Source of the DNA: Nostoc sp. UHCC 0302
GTDB lineage: Bacteria > Cyanobacteriota > Cyanobacteriia > Cyanobacteriales > Nostocaceae
Length of the DNA: 64,000 bases
Direction of reading: 5' to 3'
Assembly (NCBI RefSeq): GCF_038096175.1
Contig: NZ_CP151099.1
Coordinates: forward strand, 1,242,501-1,306,500
Shown: positions 25,575 to 34,147 of the stretch, in pieces
How positions within the stretch are numbered: the first letter of the stretch is position 1
Layout of the letters: each line of letters opens with the position of its first letter
The notes under the pieces: generated by a model
Told to the model about the DNA's origin: nothing
What the model saw: only the letters and a program-made list of their open reading frames with translations
Databases searched by the model: none
Made by a program: the position numbers and the translations under genes

Positions 25575-28500
25575 ATGCAAAATGCAAATCACTCCTGGCA
25601 ATTAAAGAACTACGCCATTGCAGTAGTCGCCAGCACTTTAGCACTGTTATTTTCTTTACTCATATCGCCATTACTTGAGAATATTACTTTCTCAATGTTT
25701 TTTGCAGCTGTAGTTGTGAGTTCCTGGTATGGCGATCGCACTTCCGGTTGGCTAGCAATTGTTCTCTGTAGCTTGGCTACTGCTTACTTTTTTTTACGAC
25801 CAATCTATTCAGCGTCTGTAATCACACTAGATGGTATTATTCGTTTAGGATTATTTGCTCTAATATCGTTGCTCATCACTGAGTTGATTGCGTCTCAAAG
25901 ACGAGCAGAGTTAAATTTGCGAGAAAGCGAAAGTCGTTATCGCGAAATGGTAGAGGCAGTGGAAAACTATGCCATTTATAGACTTGACTCAAAGGGACGA
26001 ATTGTCACCTGGAATGCTGGGGCGGAACGCATCAAAGGTTACACAGTCAAAGAAATTTTAGGACAACATTTCTCCCGCTTCTACACTGCCAGCGATTTAG
26101 AGCGAAATCATCCCGCTCACTCACTAGAGATAGCCACATCCCAAGGAAACTTCGCCGAGGAAGGGTGGCGAGTTCGCAAAGACGGCTCCCAGTTTTGGGC
26201 GAGTTTACTGTTAACAGCTATCCGAGATAAACAGGGGAACCTACGTGGTTTTTCTAGTGTGGTACGTGATATTACAGTACGCAAACAGACAGAAGAAGAA
26301 CTGAGGGTGCAGGCGCGTCAACAGGAAGCGATCGCACAATTAGGACAATTGGCAATTTCTGGCATCAACCTGACAACGCTGATGGATGAAACTGTTACCC
26401 TGGCGGCTCAAACTCTGGGTGTGGAATACTGCAAAGTGTTAGAGTTGCTGCCCAGACAAAATGTTTTGCTGCTACAAGCGGGGATAGGATGGCAATCCGA
26501 ATTGGTGGGTCGTGCCACAGTCAGCACAGGTACTGATTCTCAAGCAGGTTATACCTTGCTTTTCAACCAGCCAGTGGTGCTGACAGACCTTCGTACAGAA
26601 ACACGGTTCCGTGGTTCTCCCCTGATGTACAATCACGGAATTATCAGCGGCATCAGCGTGATTATCAATGGACATACCCCTCCTTGGGGTGTTTTGGCTG
26701 TCCACACCATGCGTCAACGAAATTTCACCCCAAATGACATTAATTTCTTGCAGGGTGTTGCCAATATCCTGGCAGCAGCAATTAGCCGGGGAGAGTCAGC
26801 CCAAGCAATACAAGAAAGTTATGGGTTGCTGCAAAGTGTCATTGAAGGCACAAATGATGCTGTATTTCTTAAAGACCGCCAGGGGCGCTACCAATTGATT
26901 AATACGGCTACGGCACGGATTTTGGGCAGTGCTAAAGATCAGATTGTTGGTAAAAATGATATTGAACTATTGCCAGGTGATATTGCAGCGGCAATCAGAG
27001 AAACTGATCGTCGCATTATGACTAAAGGCAGGGCAGAAGTTGTAGAAGAACTGGTGACGGAAGCGGGTAGTCTTCACACTTACCTGTCTACGAAAGACCC
27101 TTACCGGGATACACGCGGTAATATCATTGGGCTAATTGGCATAGCGCGAGATATCACAGAACGTAAACGAGCTGAAGCTGCATTGTTTCGCTCGTATCAA
27201 CGTTTAGAAAGCTTACATACAATTGACCGCGCCATTTTAAGAGCCGATTCGCCAGAACATATTGCCCAAGCGGCCTTAGAGCGTATGACTAGTGTAATTA
27301 TCTGTCAACACGCCGCTGTTGTCTTGTTTAACTTCGATACAAGTCAAGCACAAATATTGGCAGGGCAGATTGCTTTTAATTTTACTGGCTCAGTTGTACC
27401 GATTACTGAGATAGCACCACTGGAGATTGTGAGGAATAAAGAACCAGTATTATATATCGAAGATATTACCACCTTAAACAGCCGTACACCAGCTTTGGAG
27501 TATGAGTTTTCAGAAGGCTCTCGGAGTTTTTTGGCGGTAGCGTTATTGGTTGAGGAACATTTAATTGGAGACTTGATTTTATTTGCCAATGCTCCTGCTG
27601 CTTTTAGCCCAGAAGACCAAGCGATCGCCGCTGAAATCGGCAATCAGTTAGCGATCGCCATCCAGCAATCCCGGTTGCGGGAACAGTTACAAAACTACGC
27701 CAATGAACTAGAGCAACGAGTAGAACAGCGTACAGCCGCCCTTGTGGAAGCCAACAACGAACTCGAAGCCTTCGGCTATTCAGTCTCTCATGACTTACGC
27801 GCTCCTCTGCGCTCAATGCAAGGCTTAGCTCTAGCACTGCAAGAAGACTATAGCGAGCATTTAGATAGCGATGGGCAAGAATACATCAAGCGGATTGTTG
27901 CCTCTGCCGAACGCATGGATGGGCTGATTCAAGACCTACTCAATTACTCGCGCCTGAGCCGGTCTGATATTTCGCTGCGTGTACTTAACCTTACAGATAT
28001 TGTCACAATCGTTCAAAATCAACTAGAGACAGAGCTGCGATCGCAACACGCCGAGATAACTGTAGAACAACCGCTGCCAGAAGTTATTGGTCATCGTACA
28101 ACTTTGATCCAAGTCTTGACTAATTTACTCAGTAATGCAATAAAATTTCATCCTCCTGACAGGCAACCCCAAGTGCGTGTATGGGCAGAGATAGTTGGGG
28201 GAGAAGAGGGGGAGCAGGGGAGCAGCACTTCTCTACGAGAGGCTGCGCCAACGGCTCCTTTCGGCTTCTCTACGAGACCGGAGGCGAACGCTCAAGGCAA
28301 GCCGCTCAGTGACCGAGGAGCAGGGGGGCAGGGAGCAAGAGGAGAAATTAATCTTTCATCCCCTGTTCATCAACGAGTTCGCCTCTGGATCGAAGATAAC
28401 GGCATTGGCATCGCACCAGAGCATCAACAGCGAATTTTCAACGTATTTGAAAGATTGCATGGTGAAGAGAGCTACCCGGGTTCTGGCATTGGCTTGGCAA

Positions 28501-28652
28501 TTGTTCGCAAGGGAGTCGAGCGCATGGGGGGACAGGTCGGTGTAGAGTCAGTATTAGGGCAAGGCAGCCGCTTTTGGATTGAATTACGAAAAGCACTATG
28601 GAAAGATGAACACAGACCAACAGACTATTTTGCTGGCAGAGGACGACTCTAA
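25575..28652 (+). CDS. Membrane hybrid-input sensor histidine kinase (DUF4118-PAS-GAF-PAS-GAF-HisKA-HATPase)
   Basis: Residues 8-100 hold KdpD-like DUF4118 helices. A PAS domain follows (RIVTWNAGAERIKGYT, near 145), then a GAF (about 245-405), a second PAS (DAVFLKDRQGRYQLIN, near 430), a second GAF (about 545-700), a coiled coil, HisKA with His739 in YSVSHDLRAPLRS, and HATPase with N-box LTNLLSNAIKF, G1 WIEDNGIGI and G2 GSGIGLAIV. Between N-box and G1 there are about 57 extra residues (near 876-932, GEEGEQGSSTS onward) encoded by repeat DNA and absent from the neighbouring kinase at 29129. The receiver gene 28606 overlaps its end by 47 bp. Confidence 0.92.
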   Translation: MQNANHSWQLKNYAIAVVASTLALLFSLLISPLLENITFSMFFAAVVVSSWYGDRTSGWLAIVLCSLATAYFFLRPIYSASVITLDGIIRLGLFALISLLITELIASQRRAELNLRESESRYREMVEAVENYAIYRLDSKGRIVTWNAGAERIKGYTVKEILGQHFSRFYTASDLERNHPAHSLEIATSQGNFAEEGWRVRKDGSQFWASLLLTAIRDKQGNLRGFSSVVRDITVRKQTEEELRVQARQQEAIAQLGQLAISGINLTTLMDETVTLAAQTLGVEYCKVLELLPRQNVLLLQAGIGWQSELVGRATVSTGTDSQAGYTLLFNQPVVLTDLRTETRFRGSPLMYNHGIISGISVIINGHTPPWGVLAVHTMRQRNFTPNDINFLQGVANILAAAISRGESAQAIQESYGLLQSVIEGTNDAVFLKDRQGRYQLINTATARILGSAKDQIVGKNDIELLPGDIAAAIRETDRRIMTKGRAEVVEELVTEAGSLHTYLSTKDPYRDTRGNIIGLIGIARDITERKRAEAALFRSYQRLESLHTIDRAILRADSPEHIAQAALERMTSVIICQHAAVVLFNFDTSQAQILAGQIAFNFTGSVVPITEIAPLEIVRNKEPVLYIEDITTLNSRTPALEYEFSEGSRSFLAVALLVEEHLIGDLILFANAPAAFSPEDQAIAAEIGNQLAIAIQQSRLREQLQNYANELEQRVEQRTAALVEANNELEAFGYSVSHDLRAPLRSMQGLALALQEDYSEHLDSDGQEYIKRIVASAERMDGLIQDLLNYSRLSRSDISLRVLNLTDIVTIVQNQLETELRSQHAEITVEQPLPEVIGHRTTLIQVLTNLLSNAIKFHPPDRQPQVRVWAEIVGGEEGEQGSSTSLREAAPTAPFGFSTRPEANAQGKPLSDRGAGGQGARGEINLSSPVHQRVRLWIEDNGIGIAPEHQQRIFNVFERLHGEESYPGSGIGLAIVRKGVERMGGQVGVESVLGQGSRFWIELRKALWKDEHRPTDYFAGRGRL

Positions 28653-29058
28653 TCAAGTCCTGCTAATTCGTCGCGCCCTACGAAAAGCTAATCTGACACA
28701 ATCGCTCCATGTTGTCAGCGACGGCGAAACTGCCATATCTTACCTCTGTGGTGAAGGAGATTATGCCAACCGGGAATCTTACCCTCTGCCAACATTGATT
28801 TTGTTAGACCTGAAAATGCCCCGGAAATCTGGGTTTGAAGTGTTGGCATGGCTGAAGCAGCAACCGGAACTCAGACGCCTACCAGTCGTTGTGCTGACAA
28901 GTTCTCAAGAAACAGCCGACATTCACAAAGCCTATGACTTGGGTGTCAACTCCTACTTAGTCAAACCTGTCTCATTCACTGATTTGACAGCAATGATAAA
29001 GTTGCTTGATGCCTACTGGATTAATTTGAACCAGCGGCCGATGGTTTACACTGACTAA
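28606..29058 (+). CDS. Rcp1-like single-domain response regulator
   Basis: The 150-residue protein is a stand-alone receiver: acidic pair EDDSNQ near residue 12, phosphoacceptor Asp68 in LILLDLKMP, Thr/Ser in VVLTSS and Lys in YLVKPVSF. The extended loop with GEGDYANRESYPLPTLILL is typical of the Rcp1 family that receives phosphate from cyanobacterial phytochrome-like kinases. I chose the ATG at 28606 (MNTDQQTILLAEDD); it overlaps the upstream kinase gene by 47 bp, which implies translational coupling and a functional pair. Confidence 0.92.
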   Translation: MNTDQQTILLAEDDSNQVLLIRRALRKANLTQSLHVVSDGETAISYLCGEGDYANRESYPLPTLILLDLKMPRKSGFEVLAWLKQQPELRRLPVVVLTSSQETADIHKAYDLGVNSYLVKPVSFTDLTAMIKLLDAYWINLNQRPMVYTD

Positions 29059-29128
29059 TGGTTTACTCTAGAGTACGCATCCTTTACCACACCCTGCGGG
29101 TATAGCTTTCAAGTATCTATTTTTGCTC

Positions 29129-31114
29129 ATGCATATTCTGATCATTGACGACGATACAAATGACCGCTTCATGATTATTCGAGAGATGCGCCGCGAGTTT
29201 CCTGGTGTAGTGGTTGTGGAGGTGGGTGAACCAGAAGAGTTTGAGCAAGCAGTAGCAGGTGACTTTGACTTAACGATTACCGATTATCAACTCCGTTGGA
29301 CTACTGGTATCGATATATTACGTATTTTGAAGGAACGTTACCCTGAACGCCCTGTGATTATGTTTACGAATACAGGCACTCAGGAGGTTGCTGTTGAGGC
29401 AATGAAAAATGGACTCGATGATTATATCCTCAAGTCACCTAAGCATCTGCTTCGGCTATCAGCAACTGTCAGGTCTGTCTTAGAACGCAACGAAACTCGA
29501 CGTAGAGCCAGCTTTTTAGAGAACCGTCTCCAATCTCTACTCAATCAACTCAACGTCGGCGTGTTTCGGGCAATTCCCGACAAACGAGAGCTAGAAGTCA
29601 ACAGCGCATTTCTCAGGGTTTTGGGACTGAATACTTTAGACGAGCTGAAGTCTAATAGTGGGTTTGAGCAAATTTTTTCGACATTGAGTGAGATTACACC
29701 AAAGCAAAGACGAGAACGAGAATTAAAGCTACGCAGAGCAGATGGTTCTACCATCTGGGTTTCAGTAAATGAAACCTTAAGTACCACTGATGGAGATCCG
29801 GTGATTGATGGGCTAGTAGAAGACATCACTGGACGCAAACGCGCGGAACAAGCGCTTAAACGTTATGCTACCAGATTACAGACCTTACAAGAGCTAGACC
29901 GCTCGATTCTGCGAGCCATCTCTCCCCCTGGAATTGCCGAAGCGGCTCTGACTTTTACTTATCCATTACTTCCTTGTCAGCTGCTAGATGTGATGTTGTT
30001 TGATTGGGAGCGTCAGCAAGCAACTGTACTGGCTGTTCACTCTAACGATGAAATTGGCTTTGGCATCGGTGAAACTTTCTCGTTGCAAGATTTTGGCGAC
30101 ATTGAAACTTTGCAAAAAAACGAGGTGATCATCATTGAAAATCTAGCTGAGCATCCCAGACCCTATCGTGTTTGGCAACTATTATTTGATCAAGGCATTC
30201 GCTTCATCATGAATGTGCCTGTGATTGCTCAAGGACAGCTCATCGGTTCTTTGAATGTAGGAGCAATTGAGCCAAAATCATTAAATGATGAAGATGTGGA
30301 AATTGCCCACGAGGTTGCAAATCAGCTAGCGATCGCAATTCAGCAATCCCGGCTACGTGAGGAATTACAGCAATACACAGAACAACTCGAACTATTAGTT
30401 CATAATCGCACACATCAGCTTGAAGAAGCGAATAGTGCTTTAGAAGCTTTTGCCTACTCTATCTCCCATGACTTACAAGAGCCTTTGCGTGCTATGCGGG
30501 GATTTGCCACTATTTTGTTAGAGGACTATGATACGGCATTAAATTCAGTCGGGCAAGATTTACTTCATCGCATCGCCAGTAGCGTCGAGCGGATGGATAA
30601 CCTGCTTGTAGACTTGTTAGACTACAGCCGCTTGAGTCGCGTTGATTTACCACTCCAGCCAATTAACCTCAACTCCTTGGTAACGCAGGTGCTGACGCAA
30701 CTAGAGTCATCTCTGCAAGAAAAGCAAGCTCAAGTAACCATCGCTCAACCCCTGCTGGAAGTAGTAGGAAACTACCGCACCGTTGAGCAAATTGTTACAA
30801 ATCTACTAACTAATGCCATCAAATTTGTAGCGCCTGGAGTACAACCCCAAGTCCGGATATGGACTGAACACCGCGAACGCTCTGTACGTTTGTGGGTAGA
30901 AGACAATGGAATAGGTATACAAGCGCAGTATTGGGAGCGAATTTTTGGCGTTTTTGAGCGTCTGCACAGCATGGAAGCTTATCCTGGTACAGGAATTGGA
31001 TTAGCGATCGTCCGTAAAGGCATTGAACGTATGGGCGGCCAAGTTGGCATGGAGTCAGAAGTCGGTCAAGGTAGCCGCTTTTGGATTGAACTACCAGAAT
31101 TTGGGGCAGTATGA
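29129..31114 (+). CDS. REC-PAS-GAF histidine kinase
   Basis: An N-terminal receiver (ILIIDDDTNDR, phosphoacceptor Asp52 in TITDYQL, KSPKHL) is followed by PAS (about 135-245), GAF (about 255-420), a coiled coil, HisKA with His447 in YSISHDLQEPLRAM, and HATPase with IVTNLLTNAIKF, VEDNGIGI and GTGIGLAIV. This order lets an upstream kinase control a downstream kinase. Its GAF-to-HATPase half is clearly paralogous to the kinase at 25575, and the two with the Rcp-like gene form one same-strand cluster. A TTG two codons upstream is an alternative start. Confidence 0.92.
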   Translation: MHILIIDDDTNDRFMIIREMRREFPGVVVVEVGEPEEFEQAVAGDFDLTITDYQLRWTTGIDILRILKERYPERPVIMFTNTGTQEVAVEAMKNGLDDYILKSPKHLLRLSATVRSVLERNETRRRASFLENRLQSLLNQLNVGVFRAIPDKRELEVNSAFLRVLGLNTLDELKSNSGFEQIFSTLSEITPKQRRERELKLRRADGSTIWVSVNETLSTTDGDPVIDGLVEDITGRKRAEQALKRYATRLQTLQELDRSILRAISPPGIAEAALTFTYPLLPCQLLDVMLFDWERQQATVLAVHSNDEIGFGIGETFSLQDFGDIETLQKNEVIIIENLAEHPRPYRVWQLLFDQGIRFIMNVPVIAQGQLIGSLNVGAIEPKSLNDEDVEIAHEVANQLAIAIQQSRLREELQQYTEQLELLVHNRTHQLEEANSALEAFAYSISHDLQEPLRAMRGFATILLEDYDTALNSVGQDLLHRIASSVERMDNLLVDLLDYSRLSRVDLPLQPINLNSLVTQVLTQLESSLQEKQAQVTIAQPLLEVVGNYRTVEQIVTNLLTNAIKFVAPGVQPQVRIWTEHRERSVRLWVEDNGIGIQAQYWERIFGVFERLHSMEAYPGTGIGLAIVRKGIERMGGQVGMESEVGQGSRFWIELPEFGAV

Positions 31115-31554
31115 AGGTCAGTGTCTTGAAATGACTCAAGCTGTTCTGTTATGGTGTTATTCGATAGTGTAAGCGCCGTAAGTTATTATGCTGGGGTAGT
31201 GTGGAAAGCGATCACCAAGCTGAAAAACCTTCAAACTCCCATTCCAAAGATTAAGTTACTGTATTATTTTTACTTAATGTACTAAGTAGCTCGGCATCAC
31301 AATCCGAAAACTTTTAGTAAAATTGTATTGGTTTTAAGTTTTCCAATTTACCCAGAAGCTTTTTAAGCCAATACGGTTCAGTTAAGGGCTACTCATACAA
31401 AATTTTGGGTTTTCGAGACGCGATAAATCGCCGTCTCTACGAGTGTTTTGGTCTCATCTGAACCGTATTGCTTTTTAAGCTTGTTTTGTTGCGCTCTGGA
31501 GACTTTGAACTGGGTTCTCCATTCGCCCTCAGAAACTGACATTTTATTTCTTTC
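31115..31554. other. Intergenic region containing a MITE
   Basis: No gene is seen. The only structure is the 102-bp MITE at 31369-31470 with its target duplications; the rest is AT-rich with GCGATC-type sites. Confidence 0.6.
31369..31470. mobile_element. 102-bp MITE with 13-bp TIRs and 10-bp target duplication
   Basis: The ends CAATACGGTTCAG (31369-31381) and CTGAACCGTATTG (31458-31470) are perfect inverted repeats. Directly outside lie identical 10-mers CTTTTTAAGC at 31359-31368 and 31471-31480, a clear target-site duplication. The interior carries an altered copy of the GAGACGCGAT..ATCGCCGTCTC palindrome. It has no coding capacity, so an unseen transposase must move it. CTGAACTGTATTG near 41924 is one mismatch from its end. 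Confidence 0.85.
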
Positions 31555-32259
31555 TTATTTAACTTCTTCATACCAAATTCCTACCTTTTCAAATGCAGCA
31601 TAGGCAAGTTTCAAAAAGTTTACTACTCTCTGTCTTCCTATAATTCCAAATTCTTTATTCTCTCTTGCCTCTGCAAATGTCATTCGGTTTTGGTCTATTA
31701 TGTTTCTTTCTTTATACGCTAGCTTCGGAAAATCTATGACGTTTACTTTATACTTTTTTATTAAATTCTGTAAACTTGCATCTGATTCTACGTGTGACCA
31801 ATCATCGCATAGCCCAAAGTTGCGTACCATCACATGAGGGATTTTCTCTCCGTAGTTATTCACCGACTGCCCAAAGAGGTTTAGACTGTCATATCCCCCA
31901 GTAGATACAAACCACTTACAAAAAGTTACTCCCTCTATATTTCCTAATTCAATTAACTGATTTCTCTCTATCCACTCTTTTACTGCTCTATGAGATTGTG
32001 CTGCTAGATTCACCACTACTGGCTTAGTTGTTGCTATTTCAAAAATTCTATCTGCTTTATCAGCCTGCCGTTCGTTCTCACTAAATACTGCATACTGGCA
32101 TATTTCCTTATATACTCCCGCTACATCTGGATTTGACCTATCGGTTTCTACTGGTACAAAGGGAATTTTTTTATCCAGATAGTACTGAATCATTGTCCGT
32201 GCTACTAGAGACTTCCCTACTCCGCCTTTTTCCCCATCTATTAAATGAATCGTCGGCAT
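31555..32259 (-). CDS. ParA/MobD-like P-loop ATPase
   Basis: The 234-residue protein opens with the deviant Walker A EKGGVGKS of the ParA/MinD/TraL class, then PVETDRSNPDV (Walker A' region) and VVNLAAQSHRAV (Walker B region). It resembles the mobilisation or conjugation ATPases called MobD/TraL rather than chromosomal ParA, because it lacks a C-terminal partner-binding extension and no ParB is near. The role is unknown; plasmid or integrative element ancestry is plausible. It lies next to the CRISPR trailer end and is encoded on the same strand as the inferred crRNA precursor, so read-through from the array could reach it. Confidence 0.75.
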   Translation of the reverse strand: MPTIHLIDGEKGGVGKSLVARTMIQYYLDKKIPFVPVETDRSNPDVAGVYKEICQYAVFSENERQADKADRIFEIATTKPVVVNLAAQSHRAVKEWIERNQLIELGNIEGVTFCKWFVSTGGYDSLNLFGQSVNNYGEKIPHVMVRNFGLCDDWSHVESDASLQNLIKKYKVNVIDFPKLAYKERNIIDQNRMTFAEARENKEFGIIGRQRVVNFLKLAYAAFEKVGIWYEEVK

Positions 32260-32316
32260 CAGAGCTACTCCTAATACTGGCTAAAGTTTGATGATATATC
32301 ATCAGCTGGCTTAACG

Positions 32317-32411
32317 GTGTAAACTTAGTGGCCAGTAAGTTGGTTTCAACCCAAGCCAGTGTAAGTATAAACAAAAGACAATAGCGTGTAAACTTAGTGG
32401 TCAGTAAGTTG
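32317..32411 (-). repeat. Decayed trailer of the CRISPR array (duplicated spacer-like unit)
   Basis: GTGTAAACTTAGTGGCCAGT at 32317 recurs as GTGTAAACTTAGTGGTCAGT at 32386, each followed by AAGTTGG and a TTCAA(C/T)CCC start of a degenerate CRISPR repeat. The 69-bp period is close to one repeat-plus-spacer unit (about 71 bp), so this looks like decayed terminal units of the array. Confidence 0.55.
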
Positions 32412-33686
32412 GCTTCAATCCCTATTACTCGCAACTTGGGTTAATAGGGATTTTAAGTAATTGGAACCAGCAATGATACCATTGCTTTCTAAGTACTCGG
32501 TGTTTCAATCCCTAATAGGGATTTTAAGTAATTGGAACTTTTTGGATTTTGATGTATTCAGGAGAAATGTAGGTTTCAATCCCTAATAGGGATTTTAAGT
32601 AATTGGAACCTGAGCAACAACAGCCTTAACATAATCCTGCTTGTTTCAATCCCTAATAGGGATTTTAAGTAATTGGAACTCAGGGACTTGTAGAAGCCTT
32701 CCATTACCTTGTCGGGTTTCAATCCCTAATAGGGATTTTAAGTAATTGGAACAATGCCGCCCAAGGGCAAGCAGGCAGGGCTAGAGGTTTCAATCCCTAA
32801 TAGGGATTTTAAGTAATTGGAACCTACCAAGGCAGAGCGGATCAATTAATTAATTGTGTTTCAATCCCTAATAGGGATTTTAAGTAATTGGAACGTCATA
32901 GACATAATTCCTACTTCGTCTTAAATTAGTTTCAATCCCTAATAGGGATTTTAAGTAATTGGAACCGGGCAAGGATGGTAAACCAGGCAAAGATGGCAAG
33001 GTTTCAATCCCTAATAGGGATTTTAAGTAATTGGAACGGGTCATACATGAGGCTTTTTCAATTGCTGCAATTGTTTCAATCCCTAATAGGGATTTTAAGT
33101 AATTGGAACTTTCTTCTACACCATTTGATAGTTTTACAAGTGGGTTTCAATCCCTAATAGGGATTTTAAGTAATTGGAACCTACCAGGGTAGAGCCGATC
33201 AACTTTTAAATTGTGTTTCAATCCCTAATAGGGATTTTAAGTAATTGGAACAAAAAGCAATTCCGCAATATTTACGGCGCACCGAGTTTCAATCCCTAAT
33301 AGGGATTTTAAGTAATTGGAACATTAATTCCGTTCCCGGATTGAAAAACATTGTTAGTTTCAATCCCTAATAGGGATTTTAAGTAATTGGAACCCTCTCC
33401 CCTAGTGCCTCTCAGGTAAGCTCCTTTGTTTCAATCCCTAATAGGGATTTTAAGTAATTGGAACTGGGACGCCCTGACGCAGTAATTCAGAGTGTCGAAT
33501 ATATTGGTTTCAATCCCTAATAGGGATTTTAAGTAATTGGAACTTTTAAGTAGAAATGCTCCATAAATCCCATCGATAGTTTCAATCCCTAATAGGGATT
33601 TTAAGTAATTGGAACTTATTCATGCGAGCAAAAGAAAGCTATACGCTTAGTTTCAATCCCTAATAGGGATTTTAAGTAATTGGAAC
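32412..33686 (-). CRISPR. Orphan CRISPR array, 37-bp repeat, 17 intact repeats plus one interrupted
   Basis: The 37-bp repeat reads GTTTCAATCCCTAATAGG...AAGTAATTGGAAC on the plus strand. Intact copies start at 32502, 32573, 32643, 32716, 32787, 32858, 32929, 33001, 33073, 33144, 33215, 33286, 33357, 33428, 33507, 33579 and 33650; a copy interrupted by 19 bp lies at 32412-32467. There are 17 spacers of 33-36 bp, except one of 42 bp (33465-33506). The reverse complement (GTTCCAATTAC... ending GGGATTGAAAC) is the usual cyanobacterial orientation, and the degenerate end is at low coordinates, so I infer minus-strand transcription with the leader beyond 33686. No cas gene is in the window. Confidence 0.97.
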
Positions 33687-34147
33687 GCTGGGGTCTACAA
33701 GCCTTACTATGTTTAGTTTTCAAGGTTCAAAGGTATCAACCTGGAGATAATATAGCTTTTCAGCAGTTTGCTCGTCAAGAGAGCAAGAGAGACAAATCAA
33801 CTCAAAAGCTGTTCTGATAAGGGTTTAGAGGTTGGGTGTCAACCACAAAATTCTTTAAAAGAGTTCAAAGCTAGAGAGGATAAGCTTTTGGGCTGCTAAA
33901 TTTCATCTTGGCTGAAAAACACTTACTGGTTGACACCTTATATCTAATTATCTACTTCAATTTTTGATGTTGTGCATTCTATTTTACAGCTACTATTTCC
34001 GTGCTATTTTATAAGCTGCTGGAAACTTTGACACATATCTAAAATATCACTGCCTTTTCTCAGAATGATGTCTGCTCGTCAGCTAAAGTTATTATACAAC
34101 TGTGAAAATAATTTATACAGATATCGCTACAAGCTATAATATTTACT
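33687..34147 (-). promoter_or_regulatory. Probable CRISPR leader region
   Basis: These 461 bases after the intact end of the array hold no gene. They are AT-rich and directly adjoin the last perfect repeat, as a leader does. Position is the main evidence; the promoter is not resolved. The first 29 bases followed by GTTTTCAAGG could alternatively be one more spacer with a decayed repeat. Confidence 0.5.

Noticed and set aside
32975-33157. Sixty-codon ORF inside the CRISPR array
   Set aside because: Its periodic peptide (FQSLIGILSNWN) is only the translated CRISPR repeat.
32412-33686. Inference that spacers are all antisense to target mRNA (type III RNA targeting)
   Set aside because: Some spacers read as protein-like on the plus strand (for example GKDGKPGKDGK), but others only on the minus strand (for example IDGIYGAFLLK at 33544-33578). 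No strand bias can be claimed.
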